Below, in pieces: positions 22,311-30,796 of a DNA stretch of 41,145 bases (the stretch's first letter is position 1; each line of letters begins with the position of its first letter). Position numbers and translations under genes: made by a program. The stretch covers positions 1-41,145 of the IMG/VR virus record IMGVR_UViG_3300042519_001014. One strand, 5' to 3'. Origin of the DNA: a virus. A model generated the notes under the pieces. That model had not been told where the DNA came from and searched no databases. It was given only the letters and a program-made list of their open reading frames with translations.

Positions 22311-22613
22311 ATGAGCAAAAACATCGCTTACCAAGGCGCCTTCATCAAGGAATACAACCACGCGGATGTCTCCGTTGGCACTGCGGCCACACAAGTCCTT
22401 CCAATCGCTCCTACTGGCACCCGCCGCGTTGCTCTGGTCATCCAGAACACATCTACCACGGCAACCATTCAGGCCATTCTTGCAAACTCTGGTTCCGTTG
22501 GGATTCGGATTGCTCCGCTTGGTAGCATCACTCAGGAGAACTACAACGGCCCTGTCCGTCTGATCTCTTCTGCCGCCGCTACACCTGTCCACATTGCTTA
22601 CGCCAATTCCTGA
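22311..22613 (+). CDS. Small beta-rich structural protein
   Basis: The 100-residue product starts one base after the previous stop (TAATATG). It is Thr/Ala/Ser-rich with alternating hydrophobics (RRVALVIQNTSTTATIQAIL, GIRIAPLGSITQENY), typical of small beta-sandwich virion decoration proteins. The specific role is unknown. Its stop overlaps the next ATG (TGATG). Confidence 0.6.
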   Translation: MSKNIAYQGAFIKEYNHADVSVGTAATQVLPIAPTGTRRVALVIQNTSTTATIQAILANSGSVGIRIAPLGSITQENYNGPVRLISSAAATPVHIAYANS

Positions 22614-23404
22614 TGAGCATCACGATCTCAGGCGGTGGCGTAGCAGGGATCACAGTTGAAACTGATCCTACCGCGCTGAAACTTACAGGCGGTACGCTGT
22701 CTGGCAAGTTGTTTACTTCTCCAACTTCTGGTGTTGCTGGTTTTAATATTGGCACTGGAGGAACTGATGCTGGAAGCACAACTGCTGGCGATATGTGGAT
22801 TGCTACTGGTGGTGCTACCCTTAATTTCCGTGATGGACTTGGTGCTTGGAGACAATGCCTTAATACCAATACTGCTGGAATAATCCAGACCACCTCTACC
22901 GCCCCCGCCCTTAGAGTCACCCAGATGGGAAATGGTGAGGCATTCCGTGTTGAAGATAGCACAACCCCAGACACTACTGCCTTTGTAATCAGCAATAACG
23001 GCAAGGTTGGCATTGGTGTTGCTCCTGATTCGTCCGCTTGCCTTCGCGTTGACCACACAGGGATTAAATTTGCAGATGGAAGCACTCAAACTACATCTTA
23101 CTCGCAAGAGAATCAGCAATCTCTTGCGGATTCAATCTGGCTCGCTCACAACTTCCGCAACTGCTCACTTTCTGGAAGTTACGACAGTTTGTCCAATCGT
23201 ACGACTATTAACTATTCTCATCCAGTTGCAGAAGCGTTGATCAACAACTATAGCGCGGACATTGAGATCCTTAACACAGGGAACGGATATCCTATTCAGT
23301 TAATAGGTACTGGATTTATAGAGGTTAATGGCGATCAGACAGGCGTCCCACTTCTTCTTAGAATGCGCGGCATTACTCTCACTGGTGGCGAGTTTACCTT
23401 GTAA
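22613..23404 (+). CDS. Tail fibre-like protein
   Basis: The 263-residue product begins with a Gly/Thr repeat region (TDPTALKLTGGTLS), then shows the common tail-fibre shaft pattern GEAFRVEDSTTPDTTAFVIS, NNGKVGIGVAPDS and IKFADGSTQTTS. The C-terminal 80 residues may be the receptor-facing tip. AT content rises relative to its neighbours, a frequent sign of exchange in host-range genes. No chaperone gene is adjacent. Confidence 0.7.
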   Translation: MSITISGGGVAGITVETDPTALKLTGGTLSGKLFTSPTSGVAGFNIGTGGTDAGSTTAGDMWIATGGATLNFRDGLGAWRQCLNTNTAGIIQTTSTAPALRVTQMGNGEAFRVEDSTTPDTTAFVISNNGKVGIGVAPDSSACLRVDHTGIKFADGSTQTTSYSQENQQSLADSIWLAHNFRNCSLSGSYDSLSNRTTINYSHPVAEALINNYSADIEILNTGNGYPIQLIGTGFIEVNGDQTGVPLLLRMRGITLTGGEFTL

Positions 23405-23412
23405 AATGCCTT

Positions 23413-25368
23413 ATGCCCAACCTTCAGTACCAGACAGATCGTGATGGGGGCTTCGTTGGAATGGAGTCTCGCACGAATCCTACGCTACTGAAGGAACAGT
23501 TCCTCCAATACGCCCAGAACATCAGGCTTGAGCGCGGTGTCGCTCAGGCCCGAAATGGGATGAAGCGGATGAACAATGAGGATCTGGATGGCCTGTTTAT
23601 CAGGGGGTCGGCTAAGTTCGTCACAGTAAGCGGAGAAGAGAAGATCGCGGTAATCACTTCGGACTCACTCAGGACATTCAATCCGTCCACAAACAGTTTT
23701 GATCTGACGGCGCCATTCCCGACAGGCAGGGGGATCTCTGAAACCGACAGCCTAGCAGTCGTACAGGCCGTCAATAGGCTCTACATCTTCAGAGGGCTTC
23801 CCGCGCACGAAACTCCGTATTTCGCCAAGTACGACCTTCCAGACAACCACACTACCCTCGTCACTGTTACGACTTATGAGGATAGTGCTAGGACAACCCT
23901 GAAGGCTCACGGATACGCCACAGGGGACGAGGTGACCATCGCTGAATCGGCTGATACTGTTTTCAACGGCAATTACATCATCACTAGGGTAGACGATAAC
24001 ATCTTCACCTACGATCTTCCGTCCAACCACAACAGCCATACGGATAATGCTGTAACCCAGAAGGCGAAACCCGCGTTCATCTTTGATGGTACTGAGATCA
24101 CAGTGGCGCCTCAGACTGTACTAAGTGGAGTGTCCGCTTCTTTGCCTTCTTCTGACGCGGCGATCTACCAAGGCAATCGGATCATCTTAAAGCAGGGCAG
24201 GGATAAGTTGGCCGTATCCGACTACCTAGACTTTACAGCGTGGGATCTTACCTTCGGCCAGTTTACGATCAACTTAGGATCTTACGACCAACTGGTAGGG
24301 TTCACCCCTTGGCTTGAAAACGAGTTCATCATTTTTCAGCGCAACTCGATCTATAAGGGCAGGGTTATCAACTCTTCCTATGTCACTGGGGAGAACCCAG
24401 ACCAGCAGTCCTACCTGACATCCATCTCCAATTCCTTCGGTTGCGTAGGCAAGCGGGCCATCGTGAACACAGGCAGGTTTGTGTTTTTCCTGTCCGACTC
24501 TGGCATCTATATGCTGGAACCCCAGTTAGATCTGAAAACGATCAACACGCTGGAGCCGCTGTCGTCCCCGATCAACGACCAGTTTGCAGATGCCAACAGG
24601 CAGTTCATTGACAAGGCCCACGGAGTGTTCTTTGACAACCGCCTGTTTATGGCCGTGCCGTGCGGAAACGATGTGGACGGCAACCCGCACCCAAGACCTA
24701 ACAGGGTGTTTGTGTACAACATCCTGAACAAGGCTTGGGAGAGTATCGATACTTACCCTAAGCGCGCCGCAGGAGTGGCTGGATCCAGAGACTTTTATGT
24801 CGATGACTTTTGCATCGTAAACTACGGATCCAGAAAGCGACTGTTCTTGGTTAACAATGGTGGCGGCCTTCAGACAAACACGACATCTTCTTCAGGTGGC
24901 GTGTTTCTGACAGAGGAACACATCTACGGAGACGAGACTGACAATCTTGGAACCCCTGTTCTTCCGTTCTCTCTTATCGAGGATGACCCTTCGACAGCCC
25001 CGATTGAGTACGGCGCTTGGCTTGGTGAATCTGAAGTGAGAGTTACCCCCACTGATAGTCGTATGATCACTAGGCGTTTTACGCTTGGTAGCCTTTACGA
25101 AAAGCGATTTTCCGCAGTCAATACGGATATGTCCCTTCCATACGGAGGCACTATCTTAACAACAGTAAAGATCATCAACCCTGATCGGGAGATTCTGGTG
25201 GATCGTCACCAGACTCTACCTGAGCCAGATACATCCCGAAGGGTTCCTATCGCCCTTAGAGGGTACTCGGCTCAAGTGGAGTACCAGATGATTACTGGCC
25301 AGCCCTCCGTAAGGGGTGTTACTATTGACGCTACGCTCACTGGAAGAAACATAGTGAGCAAAGACTAA
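23413..25368 (+). CDS. Tail nozzle protein, gp12-like beta-propeller
   Basis: The 651-residue product begins with MPNLQYQTDRDGGFVGMESR, and its body shows repeated propeller-like blades (FVTVSGEEKIAVITSDSLRT, NRLYIFRGLP, GRFVFFLSDSGIYMLEP, NRVFVYNILNKAWESIDTYP) as in T7 gp12-type nozzles. An inserted domain near residues 147-210 (LKAHGYATGDEVTIAES, then NIFTYDLPS) is shared with the next gene. It should form the hexameric tube exit below the adaptor. Confidence 0.75.
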   Translation: MPNLQYQTDRDGGFVGMESRTNPTLLKEQFLQYAQNIRLERGVAQARNGMKRMNNEDLDGLFIRGSAKFVTVSGEEKIAVITSDSLRTFNPSTNSFDLTAPFPTGRGISETDSLAVVQAVNRLYIFRGLPAHETPYFAKYDLPDNHTTLVTVTTYEDSARTTLKAHGYATGDEVTIAESADTVFNGNYIITRVDDNIFTYDLPSNHNSHTDNAVTQKAKPAFIFDGTEITVAPQTVLSGVSASLPSSDAAIYQGNRIILKQGRDKLAVSDYLDFTAWDLTFGQFTINLGSYDQLVGFTPWLENEFIIFQRNSIYKGRVINSSYVTGENPDQQSYLTSISNSFGCVGKRAIVNTGRFVFFLSDSGIYMLEPQLDLKTINTLEPLSSPINDQFADANRQFIDKAHGVFFDNRLFMAVPCGNDVDGNPHPRPNRVFVYNILNKAWESIDTYPKRAAGVAGSRDFYVDDFCIVNYGSRKRLFLVNNGGGLQTNTTSSSGGVFLTEEHIYGDETDNLGTPVLPFSLIEDDPSTAPIEYGAWLGESEVRVTPTDSRMITRRFTLGSLYEKRFSAVNTDMSLPYGGTILTTVKIINPDREILVDRHQTLPEPDTSRRVPIALRGYSAQVEYQMITGQPSVRGVTIDATLTGRNIVSKD

Positions 25369-25369
25369 T

Positions 25370-26881
25370 ATGCCTGACATTAACAGAACACAAAACTTCG
25401 TAGACGGAGACCTAGTCACCGCTCTTAAACTGAAGAACCTCATCGATCTATCGACTATCGATCACACCTTTGTTTCCAGTAAAAGTGAGTTGCTCTCTGC
25501 AAGCATCGATACGAACAACGACACTGTTCTTCTCCACGATGTAAGCGCCAGTTTGCTCAGAAAGATTAGAGTCAGGGAACTGCTCAGGGTGCCGCTCCTG
25601 ATCCCCACTGTCTCTGCCACTACCCTTGTAACTTCTGTCCTTAACGGAGAAACGAACAAGGGCGTAGCCGTTACGGCCAACAATGGCGTTGCTGTGACTG
25701 GAAAGAACTGGGTGTCTTCCAATGGGACGCTGGTAACTGTTACGGCCACCGCGCACGGCCTGACCACAGGCAATGTCTTGGCGATCACGGCGAGCAACCC
25801 CCAGTACAGCGCCGACACTGCGATCACAGTGACCTCGGTAGATGCGTTCACATATACCCTGCCTTCGTCTGTTACGAATGTCGCGTGGACTTCGTCTGTA
25901 ATCGTATCCACCCCGCCAGCCTACAATCAGGCGCTGATCACAGTAACTTCGCCCGCGCACGGCCTTACCACAGGCACATCGATCACTACCACCGCGAGCG
26001 ATACTAACTACAGCGCGGTTAACGCCACGATCACTGTCCTTAACGCCAACCAGTTTACCTACACCCTTACTACCTTCCCGCCTAGCAGACCTGCTTCGCA
26101 GGGGGTTCTTTCGTACACGCCCGCGCGCTCGGCGTCTGCTGGCACTCTTGGGTATACCTTGATTGGTTATGCCGCCGTCAACGGAAGACTCAGAGTAAGC
26201 GGAAACACCGAACTTGCTGGCACTAAGGTCAGCGGAGATCTGAGCGTCACAGGCAATTCTGTCATTGATGGAACATCCAGATTCACTGGTGCCACTTCCT
26301 TTGCGGCCCCAGCCACCTTTTATGGTGATGTGAAAGTCAAGGGCGTAGACATTAAGCCTAGGTTCGACTACTTCGTTCAAACCAGAGTCCAAGCCCAGTA
26401 TACTTCTGGATGGGGTGGCGCACAGAATCCTGCCAATCTTTACGGCACAAAAATCCCTCCCCTCGACATTACATTCACGCCGCAAAAGGCTGGTAATCGG
26501 GTTGTGCTTGATTGGGCTATTTTTGGAGAAGCGTGGAATAGCGGCGCCGATTGCGTCTTCCTTGTGACGAGAACTCCTAACACTGGAGCAGGGGCTGGCG
26601 TTCCTGTCGCCCTTCCAGACGCAGTTGATGCGCTTAACAATACTTGGTCTGGGGTAACGAGTGGTGGCTATGATGGAAATGACGCCACCACACCAAACAC
26701 AGTTAGGGTTCGGATCGTTGATCTAAACACACTTGATGTCTCTTGCACATACTCTGTTCACTTCAGAGCGGCTAACAACAGATCGACAAATTGGAACCTT
26801 AACAGATCTGCAAATGCGCTAGGACAAATTGATCACGAATCTGGACTGTCGATTGGCCACGCTCACGAAATTTCCACCTGA
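25370..26881 (+). CDS. Tail structural or fibre protein with two tandem HG-type repeats
   Basis: The 503-residue product starts one base after the nozzle stop (TAATATG). Residues about 120-165 and 188-235 are tandem repeats of one small beta domain (TVTATAHGLTTGN..FTYTLP and TVTSPAHGLTTGT..FTYTLT), also inserted in the nozzle. A fibre-like part follows (GNTELAGTKVSGDLSVTGNS, then VIDGTSRFTGATSFAAPA). The C-terminal 170 residues are a distinct beta domain ending in GLSIGHAHEIST. It probably attaches to the nozzle as a fibre or appendage. Confidence 0.65.
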   Translation: MPDINRTQNFVDGDLVTALKLKNLIDLSTIDHTFVSSKSELLSASIDTNNDTVLLHDVSASLLRKIRVRELLRVPLLIPTVSATTLVTSVLNGETNKGVAVTANNGVAVTGKNWVSSNGTLVTVTATAHGLTTGNVLAITASNPQYSADTAITVTSVDAFTYTLPSSVTNVAWTSSVIVSTPPAYNQALITVTSPAHGLTTGTSITTTASDTNYSAVNATITVLNANQFTYTLTTFPPSRPASQGVLSYTPARSASAGTLGYTLIGYAAVNGRLRVSGNTELAGTKVSGDLSVTGNSVIDGTSRFTGATSFAAPATFYGDVKVKGVDIKPRFDYFVQTRVQAQYTSGWGGAQNPANLYGTKIPPLDITFTPQKAGNRVVLDWAIFGEAWNSGADCVFLVTRTPNTGAGAGVPVALPDAVDALNNTWSGVTSGGYDGNDATTPNTVRVRIVDLNTLDVSCTYSVHFRAANNRSTNWNLNRSANALGQIDHESGLSIGHAHEIST

Positions 26882-27318
26882 TCACGGCGAATCCAGTCGA
26901 TGGGATCATAGATCTCGTTAAGCGCAGGGTCACCGATCCTGAGTTCTGGGAGTCTTCGTTTTCTGACGATAACTACCTAAAGCAGTACATTGCATTCCAT
27001 ATGCTTGGGGGCAATGGAGGCTGGGTGACCAACGATGACGGCCTGATCACAGGCGCGATGATCGCGTACGAGTGCGATGAGGAATACGCAAGAAATCGGT
27101 TTATCTGGAAGCCTCCTGTTGGAAAAACCTGTATCTTTGTTGCACAAGTTGTCGCGGACGATGATGAATCGCGCGATAAACTTGCCCATATGTTCTTAGA
27201 TATGTTCCCTACGCGGAAGCCCTGCTACGGACTTCGCAAGGGCGCTTTTACCGCTATGAATGGCCACGATATCGCTATCAAACTGATCGGAAGGAGAACC
27301 TCCAATGGGCGGCGGTAA
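26878..27318 (+). CDS. Possible GNAT-like protein with non-ATG start
   Basis: The first ATG of this frame (27001) leaves 40 well-formed codons upstream (..NPVDGIIDLVKRRVTDPEFW), and the frame begins at CTG 26878, overlapping the previous stop as CTGA, the same 4-base overlap used by ATGA and GTGA elsewhere here. That gives 146 residues. The middle (GGWVTNDDGLITGAMIAYEC, KTCIFVAQVVADDDESRDKL) recalls the acetyltransferase-like fold of T7 gp13-type proteins located before internal virion proteins. The fold assignment is tentative. Confidence 0.6.
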   Translation: MITANPVDGIIDLVKRRVTDPEFWESSFSDDNYLKQYIAFHMLGGNGGWVTNDDGLITGAMIAYECDEEYARNRFIWKPPVGKTCIFVAQVVADDDESRDKLAHMFLDMFPTRKPCYGLRKGAFTAMNGHDIAIKLIGRRTSNGRR

Positions 27319-28405
27319 AGGCCCAGAAACCCCTCCTCCGAGGGACTACTACAAGGAGACATCTGACGCCCTCAAGGCTCAGGTGAATATGGCTCCGCAA
27401 CTGTATGCCGCCGAGGCCGCATTCAGACCCCAGTACCAGCGCCTTGAACTGGCTGGGTACAGAAACAGCCTTCTAGGCAGAGTTACGACTGACGATCTAA
27501 GCGCTACCAGTAAGGCTGAATATGACGCGGCCGTGGCTGAAGTCGCTGGCGCAGACGCCAAACTTGCCGATCTTCAGAAGCAACGCTCGGCTATCCAGCA
27601 AGGCATCAGGGTAGGCAGGAGAGGCATTGTCTACGACAAGGTAGGTCTTGAGCGCGTTGATGCCGAGATCGATAGGCTCAACATTCTAAAGAAGACCCCC
27701 ATTGATCCTGCGTCCTTCAGCGACAGGGGTCTTATCGATATCCTCGAAAAGGATGTAATGCCCTCTATGGCCCGCGCGGAGGCGCTTACCACCTCCCGCC
27801 AGAGAGCCAACGACATCCTCGATGTTGAGGCACTAGGCCAGCGGGCATCCCAAGCCTACCTTGACGCTGATCCTAGGTCTAAGAGCCTGATCGAGACCCT
27901 TAACGCTCAGGCTATGACCGATCTGAGCGCGAATGGCGCCCTGTCCCCTGAACAGCAGAGATACGCCCTCCAGACCCAAAGAATCGGTATGGCTGATCGC
28001 GGACTGGGTATGGGCAACCAAGGTCTTGCGGCCGATGTTCTTGGTACCTACCAACTGGTGGAGGCCCGCAAACAGGCCGCTAGGCAGAATGCTGGCGCCG
28101 TGCTTGGCCTGAACAAGCAGTTCACCGCAGATCCGTTCCAAGCGATCCTCGGCCGTCAGGGTCAGGCGTTCAACGCGGGTATGAACCAGCAACAGTTCGC
28201 CAGCGGCTTTGCCGCCAACATCGGCCCGCGCCTGTTCAACCCTGAGTCCCAGTACGCGGCTGACCTGAACAACTCAAACCAGCAGACCGCCGCCGCCTAC
28301 GCGGCCGCTCGCGCGCAGGTGCAGTCCGCTACCATCGGCGCCGTTGGATCCGCTATTGGCGGCATCGGTGGCGGCTGGGCGCAGGGTCTTGCTAGTAAGA
28401 AGTAA
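27305..28405 (+). CDS. Internal virion protein, gp14-like
   Basis: This encodes 366 residues from ATG 27305, overlapping the previous gene by 14 bases. It is Ala/Gln-rich and helical with coiled-coil stretches (AGADAKLADLQKQRSAIQQG) and ends in a Gly-rich hydrophobic segment (TIGAVGSAIGGIGGGWAQGL) that could insert into the outer membrane, as the first ejected protein of T7-like phages does. Position ahead of two much larger genes matches the gp14-gp15-gp16 order. No sequence identity with T7 is claimed. Confidence 0.65.
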   Translation: MGGGKGPETPPPRDYYKETSDALKAQVNMAPQLYAAEAAFRPQYQRLELAGYRNSLLGRVTTDDLSATSKAEYDAAVAEVAGADAKLADLQKQRSAIQQGIRVGRRGIVYDKVGLERVDAEIDRLNILKKTPIDPASFSDRGLIDILEKDVMPSMARAEALTTSRQRANDILDVEALGQRASQAYLDADPRSKSLIETLNAQAMTDLSANGALSPEQQRYALQTQRIGMADRGLGMGNQGLAADVLGTYQLVEARKQAARQNAGAVLGLNKQFTADPFQAILGRQGQAFNAGMNQQQFASGFAANIGPRLFNPESQYAADLNNSNQQTAAAYAAARAQVQSATIGAVGSAIGGIGGGWAQGLASKK

Positions 28406-28414
28406 CCAAAATTT

Positions 28415-30796
28415 ATGGCTGAAGGATCTCGACCAATCTCTAAGCAGTACGAAGGACAGCGCGTCAGCGCCATTCCTGACGGCTTCCTACAGGCTTACGC
28501 CCAAGTCGGTGCCAACATTATGGGTACTGGCAAGGCGCTTGGAGAAGGGATCGGCGGGGCCATTGCCGCGTATAAGCAGAACCAGCAACAGCACGAAATC
28601 GCTGACGGCACTGCCAAGGCTCAGTTCGCTAAGGTCGGGGACATCAACTCCTACCTTGATGGCCAGATCAAGGCTACCCCTGACGAGGTGAAGGGTAAGG
28701 CCACTGACCCTAACTCGACAGACCCTGCCGTGCTGGCTTACAGGGCTATCATTGAAGCCAAGGACGCGCTGGCCAAAGACATTTCTGGATGGACGGATAA
28801 AAGCCTTTCAGGAAAAACGGCCGCTCTGGGCCGTATTGCGATCCTCGACAAGTTCTCTGAAGACTGGAAGACAGAACAAGCAAAGAAGGCCGCTGGCGTT
28901 GTTGCCGCTACACAATGGGCCGCAGAACAGTCCGTCAGGGAGGCTAATGCCGCGCTTGCCGCAAAGAAGGAAAGAACTGCTACGATTGGGATTAGGGCTA
29001 CAGGAATTACTGCTGGCGCTAGATCGGAACTCCCAGTTGCTAAGATCGATGAAAAGGCTGGGGTCATTGGAGTTAACCCTGAGTTCATCACTGCTTTTTC
29101 TCAGGCCAAAGCCCAAGTTCAGGCTCAGATTGCCGCTACACCTGCTGGCGACGCCCAGACTCTTGCGGCGCTTAAGTCAACCAGCGCTGAACTAGACACA
29201 CGATTTGCTCAGGCTGTTGCCTCCACAAGTTCTGCTCAACAGGCGGCGATCCAAGAAACGACAGCGGCGGCCGCCAAGTTTTCAGACCCTACTGAAGCGG
29301 CCAGACGCCTTGCTGACATTGACGGACGGATTGAAGAACTTACCAAGGATCGCGGCGGCTACGAGATGCTTCCTAAGCCTGTTAAGGATGAGATTGCCAT
29401 CCTTCAGAAGGAAAGAAACGAACTTGGACTTGCTTACGAAAAGGCTCAGGCCGAATCCAAGAAGACTGGCAAGCCAGTTGCGCTTAATTATCAGCCTACC
29501 ACATTTATACAGAAGTACGCTAGAGATGTTAATGCGTACACGGCCGCCAGCACTTGGGAGGCCAATATGAAGGCTCAGGATCTTCCTGTAACTCCTGAGG
29601 CGAAACAGTGGGTTTACGAAATGGCCCTGTACGATGGTGAAGTGACTTCTGACGGATGGAAGATCAGCGTAGATAAGACCACTGGCGCCCTTACGCGAAC
29701 AAGGGATCCTGAGTTTGTTCGATGGCACGACTCCAAGGCTGGCGGCGTAAATCTTGTTGGTGAAGCCGCCGCCAACTTCAGAAAGTGGCAGTCCGACCAA
29801 GCGGCCAGAAACATCACTGCGAGCGTCCAAACATTTGGTATCAAGACAGTTGATGGTATGGCTCCTTCCAACGAACTGTTTGATATGGATAGCGGAAGGC
29901 ACTCCGTCTTCGTCAAGGGTCGAATGTTGCTGGACGACACTGAGGCTTTGAAGGTTAAAAAGGCTATCCAAGTAGATCAAGAGTTGATGTATTCGCTTGG
30001 TCAGATCGCAAACCTGACAAAGCAAAGAACGGCTGACGGAACTGGAATAGTGTACGAACAGTTTACCCGACCAGCGACTGAAGAAGAAAAGAAAGCAAAC
30101 CCATCCCTGACCACAGTCACCGAGGACAGGATCGTTGATGGCTACAGGGTTCCTGTGCGCCGTAAGATCTCGGAGATGTCTTCTGCCGAGAAACAGCAAT
30201 TTGCGACTGCCGTTGCTACATTCATTAGAATCAAGGCCAAGGGTCTCGGCGTCCTGTCTAAGACTGACTGGGATTACCTAAGAACCCTAGCGCCTGATAT
30301 CGGTTCCCAGTTCCTTGAAAACGCGAACATCAAGGAGGACAACGCCATCAAGATCGTGGCGCAAAACCTAGTTTCCCGCGCTACTGTTGTTTCTGGTGAC
30401 TTTGCTTCTCGCGCCGAACAGCAAATGAAGGATGTGTCGAACACTATGCGGCTGACTCTTTCGTCCATTCCAGCCAGCGGCACAGCAAGCGGCAAACTTG
30501 AGGTTTCCTCTGGCGCCGCCACGCGGGTCGATGGAGGCCGATACTACGGCTCTGATCTGTCGAACTGGTGGGATACTGTCACATCCGCGAAGACGGACGG
30601 ACGGACATTCAACAACGACTGGTACGATCTCAGGGCTGATATCTCTGTCGCGTACATCAATCGCAATAGGGAGAACGGCCCTTCTAGTGGCCCTGAATAC
30701 TACAGAACGAAGTTGTCTGAGTTGAGAGCCGTCCTGAACCACTCTGGACTTGATCCTCAGCAGATTGAACAAATTGTAAGGAAATACCAAAACTAA
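28415..30796 (+). CDS. Internal virion protein, gp15-like
   Basis: The 793-residue product begins MAEGSRPISKQYEGQRVS. It is mostly helical and rich in Ala, Gln and Lys (ANIMGTGKALGEGIGGAIAA, EDWKTEQAKKAAGVVAATQW). Length and helical content match ejection proteins that build the periplasmic tunnel in T7-like phages (gp15 has about 750 residues). The gene uses AGA and ACA codons often. Its stop overlaps the ATG of the giant gene (TAATG), so the two are translationally coupled. Confidence 0.65.
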   Translation: MAEGSRPISKQYEGQRVSAIPDGFLQAYAQVGANIMGTGKALGEGIGGAIAAYKQNQQQHEIADGTAKAQFAKVGDINSYLDGQIKATPDEVKGKATDPNSTDPAVLAYRAIIEAKDALAKDISGWTDKSLSGKTAALGRIAILDKFSEDWKTEQAKKAAGVVAATQWAAEQSVREANAALAAKKERTATIGIRATGITAGARSELPVAKIDEKAGVIGVNPEFITAFSQAKAQVQAQIAATPAGDAQTLAALKSTSAELDTRFAQAVASTSSAQQAAIQETTAAAAKFSDPTEAARRLADIDGRIEELTKDRGGYEMLPKPVKDEIAILQKERNELGLAYEKAQAESKKTGKPVALNYQPTTFIQKYARDVNAYTAASTWEANMKAQDLPVTPEAKQWVYEMALYDGEVTSDGWKISVDKTTGALTRTRDPEFVRWHDSKAGGVNLVGEAAANFRKWQSDQAARNITASVQTFGIKTVDGMAPSNELFDMDSGRHSVFVKGRMLLDDTEALKVKKAIQVDQELMYSLGQIANLTKQRTADGTGIVYEQFTRPATEEEKKANPSLTTVTEDRIVDGYRVPVRRKISEMSSAEKQQFATAVATFIRIKAKGLGVLSKTDWDYLRTLAPDIGSQFLENANIKEDNAIKIVAQNLVSRATVVSGDFASRAEQQMKDVSNTMRLTLSSIPASGTASGKLEVSSGAATRVDGGRYYGSDLSNWWDTVTSAKTDGRTFNNDWYDLRADISVAYINRNRENGPSSGPEYYRTKLSELRAVLNHSGLDPQQIEQIVRKYQN

